Positions 45,960-58,499 of a stretch of 64,000 nt of DNA are shown here, piece after piece. The stretch comes from Sialis fuliginosa (Eukaryota > Arthropoda > Insecta > Megaloptera > Sialidae): positions 33,852,001 through 33,916,000 of the forward strand of contig OY540810.1 in NCBI GenBank assembly GCA_961205875.1, written 5' to 3'. Below the pieces are notes generated by a model. That model was given only the letters and a program-made list of their open reading frames with translations, was not told the origin of the DNA and did no database searches. Position numbers and translations under genes: made by a program. Within the stretch, counting starts at the first letter, position 1. Every line of letters starts with the position of its first letter.

Positions 45960-48590
45960 CTTGATATGAATCTTGGTTCTGGGTATAAGCTACGTAGATT
46001 TGGTTGTTTTATAGGCTAACGTTTCGTCGCACATTATAATAAAGCCCTACAAATGTCCACTGCAATGTGCGATGAAACATTGATTGTTAGAACGACTATA
46101 AATGAACTAATGTTTTTTTAGGTTCATTTTATTGCTAGAATTCTAATAATACTATGATATTTAAAATTGGCATTCAAAAAATAATACGACTAATAATATT
46201 AGCAAATCGAGTGTTTGATATCTCCATAAAAATAGATAATTTTTTGATAAGGTTTCAATAAATACATGGTGATAACAGTCCCTATTTTAAATATTTATAG
46301 ATAGCCCATGTGTTGAAGGATATTTATATTAAAAATCAACTTGTTCTATACGTGGCAATATTTAAATAAACTGAATATTTCCGACTGACAATAAGTATAA
46401 GATCATGGCAAGGAAACTCTCACTTTTAACTTGTTTTTATATAAAATCAAGTCGTGTGAAATTTTCATCAATATTAAATATTGCATTAATTGAAAAAATT
46501 CACACGATTTTATTATATGAATATTTAACTATTATAATGTCTGTTTTACACCAAACTGACAAAACACTTTGTTTTTAATAAAACGAAACAGAATATTTAC
46601 ATTTTATTTAAAACAATGTGGTTGTTGTAAAACAGGATTAAGTTTTTCACGATTATCAACAAATTACTGTAATTCACATAAAGTTTTTATGGATTCGCCT
46701 GAATTAATTATAAGGTCTTAGGCTTTCTAATATTAAGAGTCTGATGAAAATCGATTTATTACCAAATTTGCCGAATTTTATCTAATTATCGTTGACTATT
46801 ATTCAAAGTAATGAAAAACTAGAAATACATAACAGCATGTTTGTAAAGACGTGTGAAAAAAAATAACAGTAATAGAGTGCGACTTATAGACAAACAACGT
46901 ATGCTAGTGCAAAAACTAGAGTCGGCGAGGCCATAGCATATATTAAAGATACAGTCTAATACTGCGATCGCCAAATTATATCTAATTTTTTACTTTTAAT
47001 TATTAACAAAGTAAATAATTCTATTTAATGTAGGTAATTACATGTGTTCTGCATATAAAAAAAAACTAAATTTTTCGAAATCAAATAATTTTTTTTATTG
47101 AAAAAAAAATACGGGTACTTCATAACTTAAATAAAACAACTTATTTATAAAAAAAAGATACAAAGTATTCGTGATAATAAAAATTAAAACAGTGTGTAAA
47201 TTAATTTAATGTATAAAATAAGTATTTATTTTTGATAACCTCAGACGATGAAGAAATCGAACACGGTGTTATCATTATAATATTATTAATACAATTATGA
47301 ATAAAACATGTAAGTAATGCTTCATTAATGTTTTTAAATTAACAAAAAGTATACTCAAATTATTATTATTAAATATATGGAGAAACATTTAATGTAAACT
47401 GACTTTATTAGCTAGTTGAAAAAGTCAAATTAAATATAATTTTCTTTTAATACTGACTGTGATTACTTAGGAATTTCGTGTCCTTCTTTAGAACAGATAT
47501 TGGTTTAATTAATAGTTTTAAAAGTTCTAGTTTTCTTGGATTTTGAAAGTAAACAATATTTTTTTGCAAACGTGATAACGTTTTCATGTTATGAAACACT
47601 TGAAAATAATCTAAAGTATTCTCTCTAAAAGAAAAACTGTATAGAAATAGAAAAATATAATTTTAAATAAAATACACAAGAATTTAATATAATATTTATT
47701 GTAAAATCTCAAGAATTCAATAAAAGAATCTCACGCGTATGAAAACTTTGACAGAGATCATCTGACGTTTTGAATTCATATGATAACAGAGAAAATAAAT
47801 AAACATGTAGACCCAATCACGCGAGGTATTCAGTAACAAAAGAGAACAAACGATATACCTGTATGTGAGTGTGAGAGAGACGATTGTAGTGAGTAAGAGA
47901 GAGAAAGATGGGAACAGAGAACGTGCGGACCTTGAACCCGCGTCTAACGATCGCCATAATAATAATAATGTGATGAATAATGTTTATATATATAAAATAT
48001 GAAACTATATAATTTATTGTGCATGTTTTTGTTCAGATTTCGCTCGGTTGTTAACTCTTGATGCAGGCGGGTGCAGCCGTGTTGAAGATGCAGAAAAACA
48101 GTGGCGGCTTTACGTGATTCTGCATGGGTCAATGCTATAAATTATAATTATAAAAAATAAAAAGTTTTTACACTGTGTAATAATTATAACTATTACATAG
48201 TGTAAAAACAGGGCTCAGAACATTCTATAAATATTATCCAAGTAACATGACATATAGACTATGTTTACATAGCGCTGTTGTTCCGATTTTACTGTAACCG
48301 ATGTAGTTGAACCGCTCTAAACGGTGCTGTTTACAAATACGAGAAAAAGTAACGTCAGCTGGAATTATAATTCCGATTTGAATAGTGTACCAACAAGAAA
48401 TCTTAAAAATACTTCGTTCCCTCTACGTCCCACGAATCGCGCTTTCTTTTGTTTTTCGTCTCAGGTGTTTTAACCATGTTTTAACTGACGACGCTTTTTC
48501 AAATGTTAATGCGACGTGCATTACGACGAAATCCCTATGGCCATCCATTATCGTTTTCTGAAAATATTTCTTATTTCGAATCATATCATA
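45960..48590. other. Gene-free A+T-rich stretch with small hairpins
   Basis: No gene is supported. Hairpins: 'aagtcgtgtgaaatttt' with 'aaaaaattcacacgattt' (about 46447-46512), and 'tttttacactgtgtaata' with 'tattacatagtgtaaaaa' (about 48165-48208). A G+C-richer patch at 47880-48130 has a minus-strand 62-codon frame and a 'gggttcaaggtccgc' word (minus strand) that loosely resembles a tRNA B box. No tRNA fold was found. Confidence 0.45.
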
Positions 48591-48592
48591 TA

Positions 48593-48858
48593 TCCATACT
48601 AATATTATAAGTGCGAAAGTGTGTCTCTCTGTCTGTCTGTTTGTTACCTTTTCACGGCTAAACCGATCTTGATGAAATTTGATATGGAGATAACTTGCAC
48701 CCTCAGGAAGGACATAGACTACTTTGTATACGAAAAGTATACTTTTTTGCCGTAGACATCTAGCGTGTAAATGTGAAACTAAAACCAGTTTATAGATAAT
48801 ATAGATTTCTGTATTATTTACCTAACTTAACTTTAACGAAGTCGTGGGTAACAGCTAG
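48593..48858 (+). mobile_element. Short non-autonomous Helitron (266 bp)
   Basis: It starts TCCATACTAATATTATAAGT after an A and ends GGGTAACAGCTAG before a T, the A|TC...CTAG|T arrangement. It includes the widespread insect words 'gtctgtctgtttgttacc', 'aaccgatcttgatgaaattt' and 'ggacatagactactttgtat'. There is no Rep/helicase. Confidence 0.78.
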
Positions 48859-48859
48859 T

Positions 48860-50780
48860 AATATACAAAGTAATCTTAATACCTTGAATTCAATATTATT
48901 TTTCAGTACGTGTCAAATTACGCTGGTATTTTATTTTCTACGCCACTGAAATAAAAAACCGTCAAATAGTTGCAATGCATTTGTGTTCACGCGACCTGCA
49001 CATAGTTTCCTGTGCATATATGCGAACATAATCGTGCTGTGATTGTTCATTTACATTTTGTATTAATTAGGACGTTAATGCCTTTACTTATTACAAATCT
49101 TCCGCAATTTGATTATACTTATAGTCTTAATTTATTTATAATTAATAATATGCAACTGTATGATTTTGTAGCAAAGTGTGCATTTTTTGTAGGTAGTTAT
49201 CTATTAAATGTTTTATATGTGTAGATAATTTTATATTTATGAAATACATTTATGAGCATACCTGTATTTTTTGCCGTTGATTCATGCTGAACATTTTGTA
49301 CGAGGTATCTGTTTTTATTGTAGTAATATATACATTTTTGACGTTTATGATTGCAACTATGAAATGTATTCTGCTAGAAAATGCTTGAATGTATTTCTGA
49401 GAAAATTATTCATTTCGAAGACACGATATTATTTAAAACTATGCAGATGCAATTATTTCTTTTGAACATCGGAAATTGTCGTACGTTTTTTTTAGTATTT
49501 ATTATAAAACGAGGTGAATGAAACTTATATCATTCGAAAGGTACTGTGCCATAGATGTTCACACAAAAAATCATGTGTGTATGTTGCCGTTAAGGCAGGT
49601 AAAATAAAGTTAACATGCACACATGATTTGTTTATTTCCCCTCGCATCGTTCAACAGCATAGCAATCCTCCTAGCGCTTCTGTCAAACGTAGAGAATGTT
49701 AAATCAATTTGTGTTCAATTTTAGAGTTTTTATTTGGATTTTTTTGCAAATAATAGCTTTTACACTTAATAATAGAAAAAGAAGTAAGTTTCCAATTTTT
49801 AATTTATTCATTTACAATTTCGTTAATTTTTGTCTAAAAGTAAACGGAATTTTTTTTTTGTTATGAGAGATTTATATATTAATACGTGAATATCGAAAAT
49901 TGTCGTACCTTTTCTTGTACTTATCAATCAACATTTACCTTTAATCTTTTAAAGCCTAAATAATCTCGGTTAGTGTATTTGCTATACTTACTGCTGAAAC
50001 AGTTCATTTGCGAGTTTATTTACAAAAAGCGATTGTTTTAATGTCTTTGACAGCTCTTGAAAGTTTGTCGGTATGTTTAATGGATACCCTGTAGATATAA
50101 TATATTTTGATAATTAAATTAGTACCAAAGAAGTTAAAAAAAATAATTTATAAAATAATTAAAATGACCCATTCAATATGTAATACAAATTGTGAACGAA
50201 CGTTTTCTGAAAATACACAAGATCAATAAACCGTATAATCCTATTTCAATATTTCAACATCTCTGCTACAGATTGTTCAAGTTATATCGAAACTTGATTC
50301 AATTAAATTTAATAATGAATGGATTCTCATGCCTTTTAATTTATCACATACAACATTGTCCGAGGGTTATCAATGATACTGTACAAAGTTTGATCGAAGT
50401 TTTATAATTCATCCCCTTTTATTGAGCTCAAACAATACGTATTAATAACCCCACCCTGGTTCTATTCAGTAGGGTAGTTTTAAATCATATTCGATTGTGA
50501 CGACATGCCAAAATAAAGTTTGTTTTATTAGTTATTTGTTGTTGGTTATACACTATTGTGGAGTTTTGGCCTTTGTAAATATAGCTACATATTTGGGTAT
50601 TTTAATCCAATAACCTATATATTTATATCTAATTATATTTTAATTGGGGAAAATTTGAATTGCTCAAACAAATGAAATTGTTCTTTCTGCTTTAGATTAA
50701 AAGTTCACGGTGGTAGCTAGTGCACAAATTTGAGGGAACAACTTAGATTAAACTAAAGCAAGGTTAATTGATGCGAGAAA
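48860..50780. other. Gene-free stretch with a solo transposon end
   Basis: Short frames at 49012-49702 and 50192-50407 lack support. About 49992-50092 ('acaaaaagcgattgttttaat' to 'ggataccctgta') is a solo right arm of the 56575-57350 family. A word near 49530-49640 ('cacacaaaaaatcatgtgtg' versus 'aacatgcacacatgattt') forms a short inverted pair. Confidence 0.5.
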
Positions 50781-51039
50781 CAGGGGCGCCCGTTGAAAAT
50801 TTTCTAGGGGGGGAGGCAAAATTGATCAACAGTAAAAATAACCTAGGTTACGTTTCCACATGATACAAATATGTAATCTTTCCACCATGACGTTTCCATA
50901 ATAATCTGAGAGCATTTTTTTCAACTTTATAAAAAAAATGTATAACCTTATAAAATTTTTGAAATACAATCCGTTACGTTAGGTTAGGTCATCCCCCAGG
51001 AGGGAGGCAAGTGCCTCCTCCCCTGTGCGGACACCCATG
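50781..51039. mobile_element. Probable hAT-like TIR element
   Basis: caggggcgcccg and cggacacccatg are imperfect inverted ends. Inside, 'ctagggggggaggcaa' faces 'aggcaagtgcctcctcccc'. No target duplication was found, so the assignment is from ends only. Confidence 0.45.
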
Positions 51040-51134
51040 ATATAAAATCATTTTTATTCTTACAGCGTGATTTAATGACAATCGGCCAATAAGTTCAAAA
51101 CCTTAACTAATTATAGTTTAAAATTTTTTTAATC

Positions 51135-51325
51135 ATTAGCAAGTGTCCATCACTGCGTGCTCATTACTGATTTTACTTTATCCATTACTGGAGAAAAAAC
51201 ATAAACAGAATAAAAGGCTATAATTTAAAAAACAAACCTTATTTGCGGACTTTGGTAATTAACTTGATTAAATAAATGTTTTATTAGTAACATGAGTTCA
51301 TGAGAATTACAAAAAAGAAGTCGTC
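51135..51325 (-). mobile_element. Fragment of the CTGGCACCA family
   Basis: In reverse it matches the 5' third of the family: 'catgagttcatgagaattac', 'gcggactttggtaattaac', 'ccattactggagaaaaaaca' and 'cactgcgtgctcattactg'. The terminal repeats are missing, so it is truncated. Confidence 0.7.
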
Positions 51326-51329
51326 AATC

Positions 51330-52170
51330 AAAAAAACAGTAAAACTTGCTCTTATTCAGTTGAAAAATTTTCTTAAATTAATCGAGTAGAATTAATTTTA
51401 TACGAACATTTTTATTCAATTCGTTAATATGCATATCTGGTTCAAATTAACAAACCAATATGTGTAGGACTTTTGACGATTCCCGGAATTATTCAGTTTA
51501 CATCCTATATAACTTTCTAATTATGCACTCAATCAATGTTGTAAATATGGAAAAAAGTGTCACCTACATTCGTATAAATGAATCAAAACATAACCTGCTT
51601 TAATGACCAGCATTTATGCAAGGGCGGCCTATATTTTCACATGCAAGGGGTGCCTCTTGCGTGGGGTGGGTGTGTGTGTGTGTAGGAGGGGTGGGGGTTA
51701 AAACGGGGATGACATCCCAACAATAGTAATGACGTGGCTTCCCCCATATCGGTCGTGCAGATCTCGACATGTCCGAGGGTTCGTATCCCAAATAACCAGA
51801 TTAAATTCTCGCTCGGTACAGAGGAGATCGCTTTTAACTCTTTCGTGTGTGTATTGTTGTTAAGTTTTTAATCAAGTTCTCTGCTCACATCTGTTGTTCT
51901 CTGTACGTGGTTGCTGTGTGCGCGGATTTCAATAATTATTGTCGTTTGATATTGGAAAAGGCAGCGATGCAGTAAAAGTTTTTGAATTTATTTATGTGTG
52001 TATACATTTGTACAAGTATGTATTTTTAAAATTTGTAATTGTATCTGTTGGTTGGTTTTGAATTACGGTAGAAATTTGGTAGTTGGTAATATCAAAAATT
52101 AAACCATTGAAGTTCTGTATAAACTTCTCTTTATTTTGTATGGTAGACTGTGTAGATACTAAACAAGTAC
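51330..52170. other. Gene-free stretch
   Basis: No gene is supported. There is a (GT)n run at about 51667-51683 and a G+C-richer patch at 51600-51790 with 'gaccagcatttatgcaaggg', possibly a TE fragment. 51840-51960 has 'tcgctcggtacagagg' and GT-rich sequence without an open frame. Confidence 0.4.
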
Positions 52171-52176
52171 ATACGG

Positions 52177-52728
52177 TACTGGCACCAGTTATGGCCGCTA
52201 CTGTTTTTGTGATTGACGGACTTCTTTTTTGTAATTCTCTTGAACTCATGTTACTAATAAAACAAGTAACTCTTTATTTAATCAATGTAATTACCAAAGT
52301 TCGCAAATATAGTTTGTTTTTTAAATTAAAGTCTTTTATTTTGTTTTATGTTTTTTCTCCAGTAATGGATAATGTAAAACCAGTAATGAGCACGCAGTGA
52401 TGGATACTTTCTTATTACAAAATGAAAGTATTACGACACAAAAGATATAAAAGAAAGAATCGTCAAATTTGAAACAATGTAAAGCAGTTGCTATGATAAT
52501 ATAATAATTAATAAATAAATTATACTAATAATTAGTTTAAATGTCCACCATTTTGATACCTATTAGCCGATTATCATCAAATCACGCTGTAAGACATTTT
52601 AATGTATATATATATATATATAGATTAATATTCAGAAATGATACTAATCAAATATCAACAAATATTTATAATTCACTGCAATTAAAAAATAGCCATTTTT
52701 GGAGTCATATCCAAGACTGGTGCCAGTA
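52177..52728. mobile_element. CTGGCACCA-ended element, copy 2
   Basis: tactggcaccagt and actggtgccagta are exact 13-bp inverted ends, with TA at both borders. It is about 40 bp longer than the copy at 41842, partly from a (TA)n run at about 52605-52622. The open frame at 52083-52400 is repeat sequence. Confidence 0.78.
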
Positions 52729-52729
52729 C

Positions 52730-54410
52730 TTTATTTGATTTTAGTATAATTTTATCAATTACATGTCTAAAAATTTTAGATCTATATAATTTTTAACCGT
52801 TTGTGTATAATCCAGGGGTGTGTTACATCATAAGTTTATATTTTTGTGGACCACCTACTACGACATTATTGCGGAAGCTTGTTTCACGTTATTTTTTAAC
52901 TACGGTGGTTAAATGTCCGATTACGGTTATTGGACAATAATCGTAGAAAATTGAGTAAAATATTGCTTCTGTTCAATTTAAACGGTCTTTACATAATATA
53001 ATAACAATATATTGTTTATACTTATTTCTATAAAACAAAATTACAGTAACATTTGTAAGAAAATCTTTTCCTGTATATGTGATATTCTTAGCGTTCGTAG
53101 AAACGTTTTGAAGAATAGTGCTGCTTTTACGATGGATAATTGTAGTTTATGCACATTATTCTGTATTTACGGAATTTACTGTTTTTAACCGTGGATATTC
53201 TATGAATAGAAATGTATTTGTGTGTGTATTTTTTACCCATTAACTGGTTCTATTGAATGAACATAACCTATTTTATTTGTCTCTTGTTTTGTTTGTGTTT
53301 CTGTTGCCGACGTTTCGTGAAGCATGCAATTGACTTGTATGAGGTTTTGTATAATTCGTTATTAATGAATAATAGTTTGTACATTTGTTTTTATTTTCTT
53401 TAAAATATTCAGATAAAAATATTATTTGTTGTAAGATTTACGTTTTGTGTTTTGACTTATGTTTTTTCTTGTTTCTAATGCAAAATTTGCATTTCATATG
53501 TATATATATATAAATATGTATATATTTTTAATTTTCAATGTAATTTCACGATATTTCAAACGTGATTAAAAAACAAAAGTCACAATGTTAGAGTAAACAA
53601 AGGCAAGTAGCGCAACCTAGGCAGGTGATGCATTATATCTATAAATGTCCTCCTGTAGAATGGGGTAACACATATACCTCGCAGGTATTGTTAGCGACTG
53701 TATGTATCCTTGAAAAATAAAAATTATATATCTCGTGACACTTAAAACAGAGCATCTTGAAGTTTTGTCCACTACATTAAATGCCTTCGGGCGTGTTTGT
53801 CGTTTAATTATCATAAACGTTTATTGATGTTTTAATCAGTTTTTGTTACCATAGCCTAGAGGTGGCGGACATATAAATAACACGTAGTATAGCGTTTCCA
53901 TGGCTAAATTAATTGTTTTGGGTATATTTATCAGACATTGTATACATAGACTAACAATAAGTGAGCTATATAGCATTTTATGTAATAAGTCATATTATTT
54001 CTATGATATTTATATTACTTACAATTATACAAAGAAAGATATAGGATTCATAACACGCTACCGTAAAGTCCGCGACAATAGTTTGAATTGGAATTATAAA
54101 ATGAATTAATAACAAATGTTTTATATTGCCTTGAAAAGTATATTTAAGTGATAATTCATAAACAATGAAGCGTCTATTCGGAACCATCATCTCTCTTAAT
54201 ACCAAATTCAATTTTGTAGTTTTAAGCAAATATAATATCTTCAACCGACGCGACGTCTAGGGAAAATGTACATTGAATTTGATATTTGAGAAAAATGGCC
54301 ACCGTCAAGTTTAAGTAACAGTTTCGGATAAAGGATGAAGGACATTGTAATTTGGTTACTGAACGTTTTAAGAGCAAAATATTGTTTTTTTTTGGGATTT
54401 ATGGGCTACT
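52730..54410. other. Gene-free A+T-rich stretch
   Basis: No gene or clear repeat is seen. Small open frames at 53617-53814 and 53900-54244 lack splice or composition support. There is a short (TA)n near 53500-53525. Confidence 0.45.
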
Positions 54411-54411
54411 T

Positions 54412-54989
54412 TTTACTCATGTTACTAATAAAACAACTATCTATTAAATTAATTTAAATACCAAAGTCCGCAAATATAGTTTGTTTTTTAAATTATAGCC
54501 TTTTATTTTGTATGTGTTTTTTCTCCAGTAATGAACAACATAAAACCAGTAATGAACATCCAGTAAAAGATTACTACACAAACGTTATAAAATAAAGAGT
54601 CGTAGAATTTGAAACAATGCAAAGCATTTACATAAGAAAATACATTTTTCATGATAGTTTGCCGAACTGTCTAAATTATCTGTCCACTGTTTTTAAACAA
54701 AATGAACAATTGTCATCAAATCACGTTGTAATGCCGTGTTCAGACCGAAAAAACAAAACAGCAACATCGTGTCTTTTTGACAAAAGTGCAATAAAACCTA
54801 TGCATTTTTAAATACGACGTGTTTTCAAACACCGTGTTGCTGTTTTGTTTTCTTTGGTGTGAACACCGCATAAGACTTGGATTAATATCCAGTAATGCTA
54901 TTTATCAAATATCAAAAAATATTTTTAATTCAGTACATTTAATTTATAAATACCCAATACTGGGGTATTGTTCAAAACTGGTGCCAGTT
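54412..54989. mobile_element. CTGGCACCA-family copy 3, 5'-truncated, carrying an insertion
   Basis: It starts inside the family at 'catgttactaataaaac', runs through 'ttttttctccagtaatgaac' and ends tggtgccagt. At 'aatcacgttgtaa' a PIF/Harbinger-like element is inserted (54732-54870). The sister copies have 'cgctgtaagac' uninterrupted at this point. Confidence 0.78.
54732..54870. mobile_element. PIF/Harbinger-like MITE (139 bp), copy 2, nested
   Basis: TGCCGTGTTCAGACC...GGTGTGAACACCGCA flanked by TAA at 54729-54731 and 54871-54873. The empty site tgtaagac in the two sister elements proves the 3-bp duplication. That fits PIF/Harbinger (TWA). It is almost identical to 31477-31615; the visible difference is g/a in 'aataaagcctatgc'/'aataaaacctatgc'. 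Confidence 0.92.
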
Positions 54990-55019
54990 CTTTACTATAA
55001 TTTTAATCTTTTGACTTAA

Positions 55020-55749
55020 TCTATATATATAAAAATGAATGTTCGTTTGTGTGTGGCTTATAGACTCCGAAATTACTGAACCAATTTCAATGCGGTTTTC
55101 AGCAATAGTCAGATAATTTTTACGAGCAGTATCGTGGCTAATAATATTTTATGAAAATCTAAAATTTAACATCAAAAGATGAAAAGGAATCTTTTGCACA
55201 GCGTCTTTTGTTTCTATGATGTCAGAGCATAGAACTGTCATTTATAGAAAAACACAGTAGCTATGGAATATAAGACGCTGAAAACAATTACTATATGTAT
55301 GTGAATGTCAGTTTGAATCATGATACCTACAAATATATATCTTTCCACCATGAGTTTGAATGAAAAAATATGCATTGTACAATATAAATAAACGGATTTT
55401 TATAAATTACAATAAAGAACTTCCAAGAAAGGTAACCTATTTATTTATTTTTGATTTTCATACAAATTCTAAGATAAGACCTGGTGTTTCCTGGGAGAAA
55501 ATATAATTTTACACGATTTTTTCAATAACTACTGAATGGATTTTATTCCGGTTTTCACTAATGGATAGGTTAAGTTTAGTTGTATAATTTGTGGATATTT
55601 TGGGTATTTTTTAAGTCGGAAAAAAACAATTCGTGGTGAACTGTGTGTTGTTAGCATTTGAGCATGTTGGGTGGGCATGTCGGGTGAACATGATTACTTT
55701 ATGTTTAATTAAATTAATATCCCCGGGTAACACCGGGCCAATGCGCTAG
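55020..55749 (+). mobile_element. Non-autonomous Helitron (730 bp)
   Basis: It begins TCTATATATATAAAAATGAA after an A and ends GCGCTAG before a T. Eleven bases before the end, a CCCGG/CCGGG stem with a 6-base loop forms the 3' hairpin typical of Helitrons. Interior words 'attactgaaccaatttcaatg' and 'ggttttcagcaatag' are common to this family. No Rep/helicase. Confidence 0.85.
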
Positions 55750-56572
55750 TTGATAATAAAATATTTACATCGCGTTTTTAATGAATCGTGATAAGTAGAT
55801 TTCAAAAAATTTATTAATATCATATTATCGACATTTAACTTTTATGTATCATTTTTTTACATCAGACTACCTTAGAAAAAACGTTTAAAATTTTCCATTT
55901 GTTACAGTTGTTTATAAATCATTATAACATAATATCAAACTTTTAATTTACGACCATCAATAGAATATAAAACACGCAATTATTGTTTATAAAAATCTCT
56001 TTGATCTATTGTGTATTATTCGGTTATCATCGGAATATCTCGGTTTGTATCGTGTGCAAGCCCGAGGCGTCGAGGGGTATTTGTCATTTTAATTAACATA
56101 AAAACCATTATAAGGGTGTATTGTCGATGCAGCCCTGTGACATCACGACGTAATTACGTATACTTTACATTATTATAACTTTAGTGTGCTCTTATAATCA
56201 CTTATGATGAAAAACTAACTATATTTACTTGGGGTTCTTCCTTACATGTATTGTATGTCATATTAGGTTCTGATTTATAAAATAATTAGAAGAACATCAA
56301 TTGTAATTGTTTCTTTATTCGATGTTAACAGTAGCAGTTTTTGAAAGGTTGTAATTAAAATCGAGCTTTGTTACAAGTACTTTGATCGGGTATGAAAATG
56401 TTGTTCTAAATAAGGTATGTGACCTTTTTTTGTTCAAGGGTCAATTTGTAACAGTATAGATTACATACAACATCCCTTCATTTATGTTATTTTTGGAAAA
56501 TGGTTTGTTACAAAGAAAAAATATATAAAAAGATGAAAATGTTTATTGATTTTTATGAATTTAAAAATAATG
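55750..56572. other. Gene-free A+T-rich stretch
   Basis: No gene is supported. A slightly richer patch around 56040-56100 ('gcaagcccgaggcgtcgagg') has no open frame or splice context. Confidence 0.4.
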
Positions 56573-56574
56573 TA

Positions 56575-57350
56575 TAGGGTGTCCCGTAAAAATACTGACA
56601 GACTTTCAAATAATCGCTTTTTGTTAATAAACCCATGTCCGCAAACGAGCCGTTTTAGCAAGAAAGGACTGTGCACAAATGCAATGGATTTTGCTACTTG
56701 GAGAAATGATAGTTCAAAATATACTAATCAAAATTTATAATGTGTGCAACCTTTGAAAAATCCATAATTTCTACGCTTGGGGGCACCCAAACATTCTATG
56801 TTTATGTATATTTTTATGTTTATCTCCTAAACGATAAACTTTTTAAAAATTTTGCAAGGATGAAAAGTTTTTAGAATTAGCAAGACAAAATAAAGAAATT
56901 ATTTTTAGATTTTTATATAACATTTATTAACTTTATAAAAAACTGCCGAACCAAAAAACTAGAAAATGTCACTAAAAGTTCTAAAAATTTTTTTTCTTTG
57001 TATTCATTGACTAATTCGAAACATTTTTTATTCCTTGAAAATTTCTCTAAAAATTCATCCTTTAGGAGCTAAAAATGAAAATAAATATAAAATGTTTCGA
57101 TGCCTCCTGGAGCAGAAATTATCGATTTTTGTAGGTTGCACTCCGTACAACATGCGCCCAGAATACATAGAACTATCATTTCCACAAAAAATTTCAACCA
57201 AAAGCCAAAATTAATTGCTTTTGTGCGGGGCCCTTTCTTTTCCTCTGGTGCTAAAACAGCTCGTTCGTGGACATGGGCTTATTAACAAAAAGCGATTGTT
57301 TTAATGTTCTCGTTAACTCCTGAAAGTCGGTTTGTTTACGGGACACTCTG
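56575..57350. mobile_element. Tc1/mariner-like element with ~240-bp TIRs (776 bp)
   Basis: The ends tagggtgtcccgtaaa and tttacgggacactctg are flanked by TA (56573-56574 and 57351-57352). Arms of about 240 bp share aatcgctttttgttaataa, 'cgaacgagc', 'gaaatgatagttc' and 'gtgcaacct'. The centre (about 56815-57105) encodes no transposase. Solo arms of the family lie at 12100-12340 and about 49992-50092. Confidence 0.88.
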
Positions 57351-57351
57351 T

Positions 57352-58228
57352 ATATTCCAGAAAATTATTATGCTCCGATATTTTTTTACTTATGTTTTTA
57401 CTGGTTTGTTATGTGGATTTTGAATTACAATATTTACTTTGTATATCACTAAAGGTTTCTTCGTTTCTACTCCTGATCTCATTTCAGACAAAAGTTACCT
57501 ACTTTGTATATTATAGTGTTGTATATTTTGTGTATAATAATAAATTGCGAAACCTAAGACTAATTAGTGTTAATTGTATGATATTTACATGTATTTTATT
57601 ATTAAATAATTCGGAAAAATGTAAAATAATGCATTTTAAAGCGATAATTTTCATGTATAATAAACAATTATAAGTATAGTTTTTTTTCCTCGATGCAAAT
57701 TATGGTTGTTTTTTCGTCGGTTTGCCGTCTAGGTTCTTGCACCTGTATTTTTCTCTACAGTTAATTAATATCGCTGCACGTTGCAAGTTACTGACCATGT
57801 TTTGCATTTAATTGACGGTTTATGTTATGAGAAATGAAGACTGTACCCTTTATGTACCAGTTCAATGCGAATATTAACTAAACGATTTTTAACAGTAAAT
57901 TCTTTAAAAATTTTCCTGGTTGAATAAATTTAAATAAAATTTTATCAAGAAAAATGAGCTTATTTGTCAATTGTGTATGATTTATTCAAAAATTAAAACG
58001 AATAATTTCACAATTTGTTAAAATTGTAATTGATATATTGAGTAAAACGACAATAAATTGGAATTGTTACTTTGGCCTTTAAATTTTTTCAATATTATTT
58101 ACGATGTGATAATAAATATTACGAGCTGAGTTAAAATTTTCAAAAGACTGTATTTTAAATAAAATCAATAATTATATTATTAAACATACTGTAATAACTA
58201 TTAAATAAATATAATAACTATAAAATTA
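57352..58228. other. Gene-free A+T-rich stretch
   Basis: No gene is supported. A 113-codon frame (57332-57673) is rich in F, L, Y and S, begins inside the transposon end and has no splice context. Confidence 0.5.
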
Positions 58229-58496
58229 CAACAAAAAACAGCAACTCAGTGTTTTTAAAATACTTCGTATATTAAAAAATGTATAGGGTTTGTTGCAATT
58301 TTGTCAAGAAAAACATCGCGTTATTGTTTTGTCTTACTAGTCTAAACACGGCATAATATTCCTAATACCGTGTATAGATCGAAAAAACAAAACAGCAACA
58401 TCGTGTCTTTTTGACGAAAGTACACAAACTCAATACATTTTTAAATACGAAGTGTTTTAAAATTCTGTGTTCTTGTTTTTTAGTCTAAACACGGCA
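58229..58496. mobile_element. Two diverged copies of the PIF/Harbinger-like MITE
   Basis: 58366-58496 (taccgtgtatagatcg ... gtctaaacacggca) is flanked by TAA at 58363-58365 and 58497-58499. About 58229-58353 is a second, older copy with the same right end, 'tctaaacacggca', then TAA. Both are clearly more diverged than the pair at 31477 and 54732, so the family moved at more than one time. Confidence 0.75.
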
Positions 58497-58499
58497 TAA

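Noticed and set aside
47925-47945. 'gggttcaaggtccgc' on the minus strand as a possible tRNA or SINE B box
   Set aside because: No A box at the right distance and no cloverleaf; a single weak word is not enough.
57332-57673. 113-codon frame after the Tc1/mariner-like element
   Set aside because: It begins inside the transposon end, is dominated by F, L, Y and I, and has no splice signals or motif.
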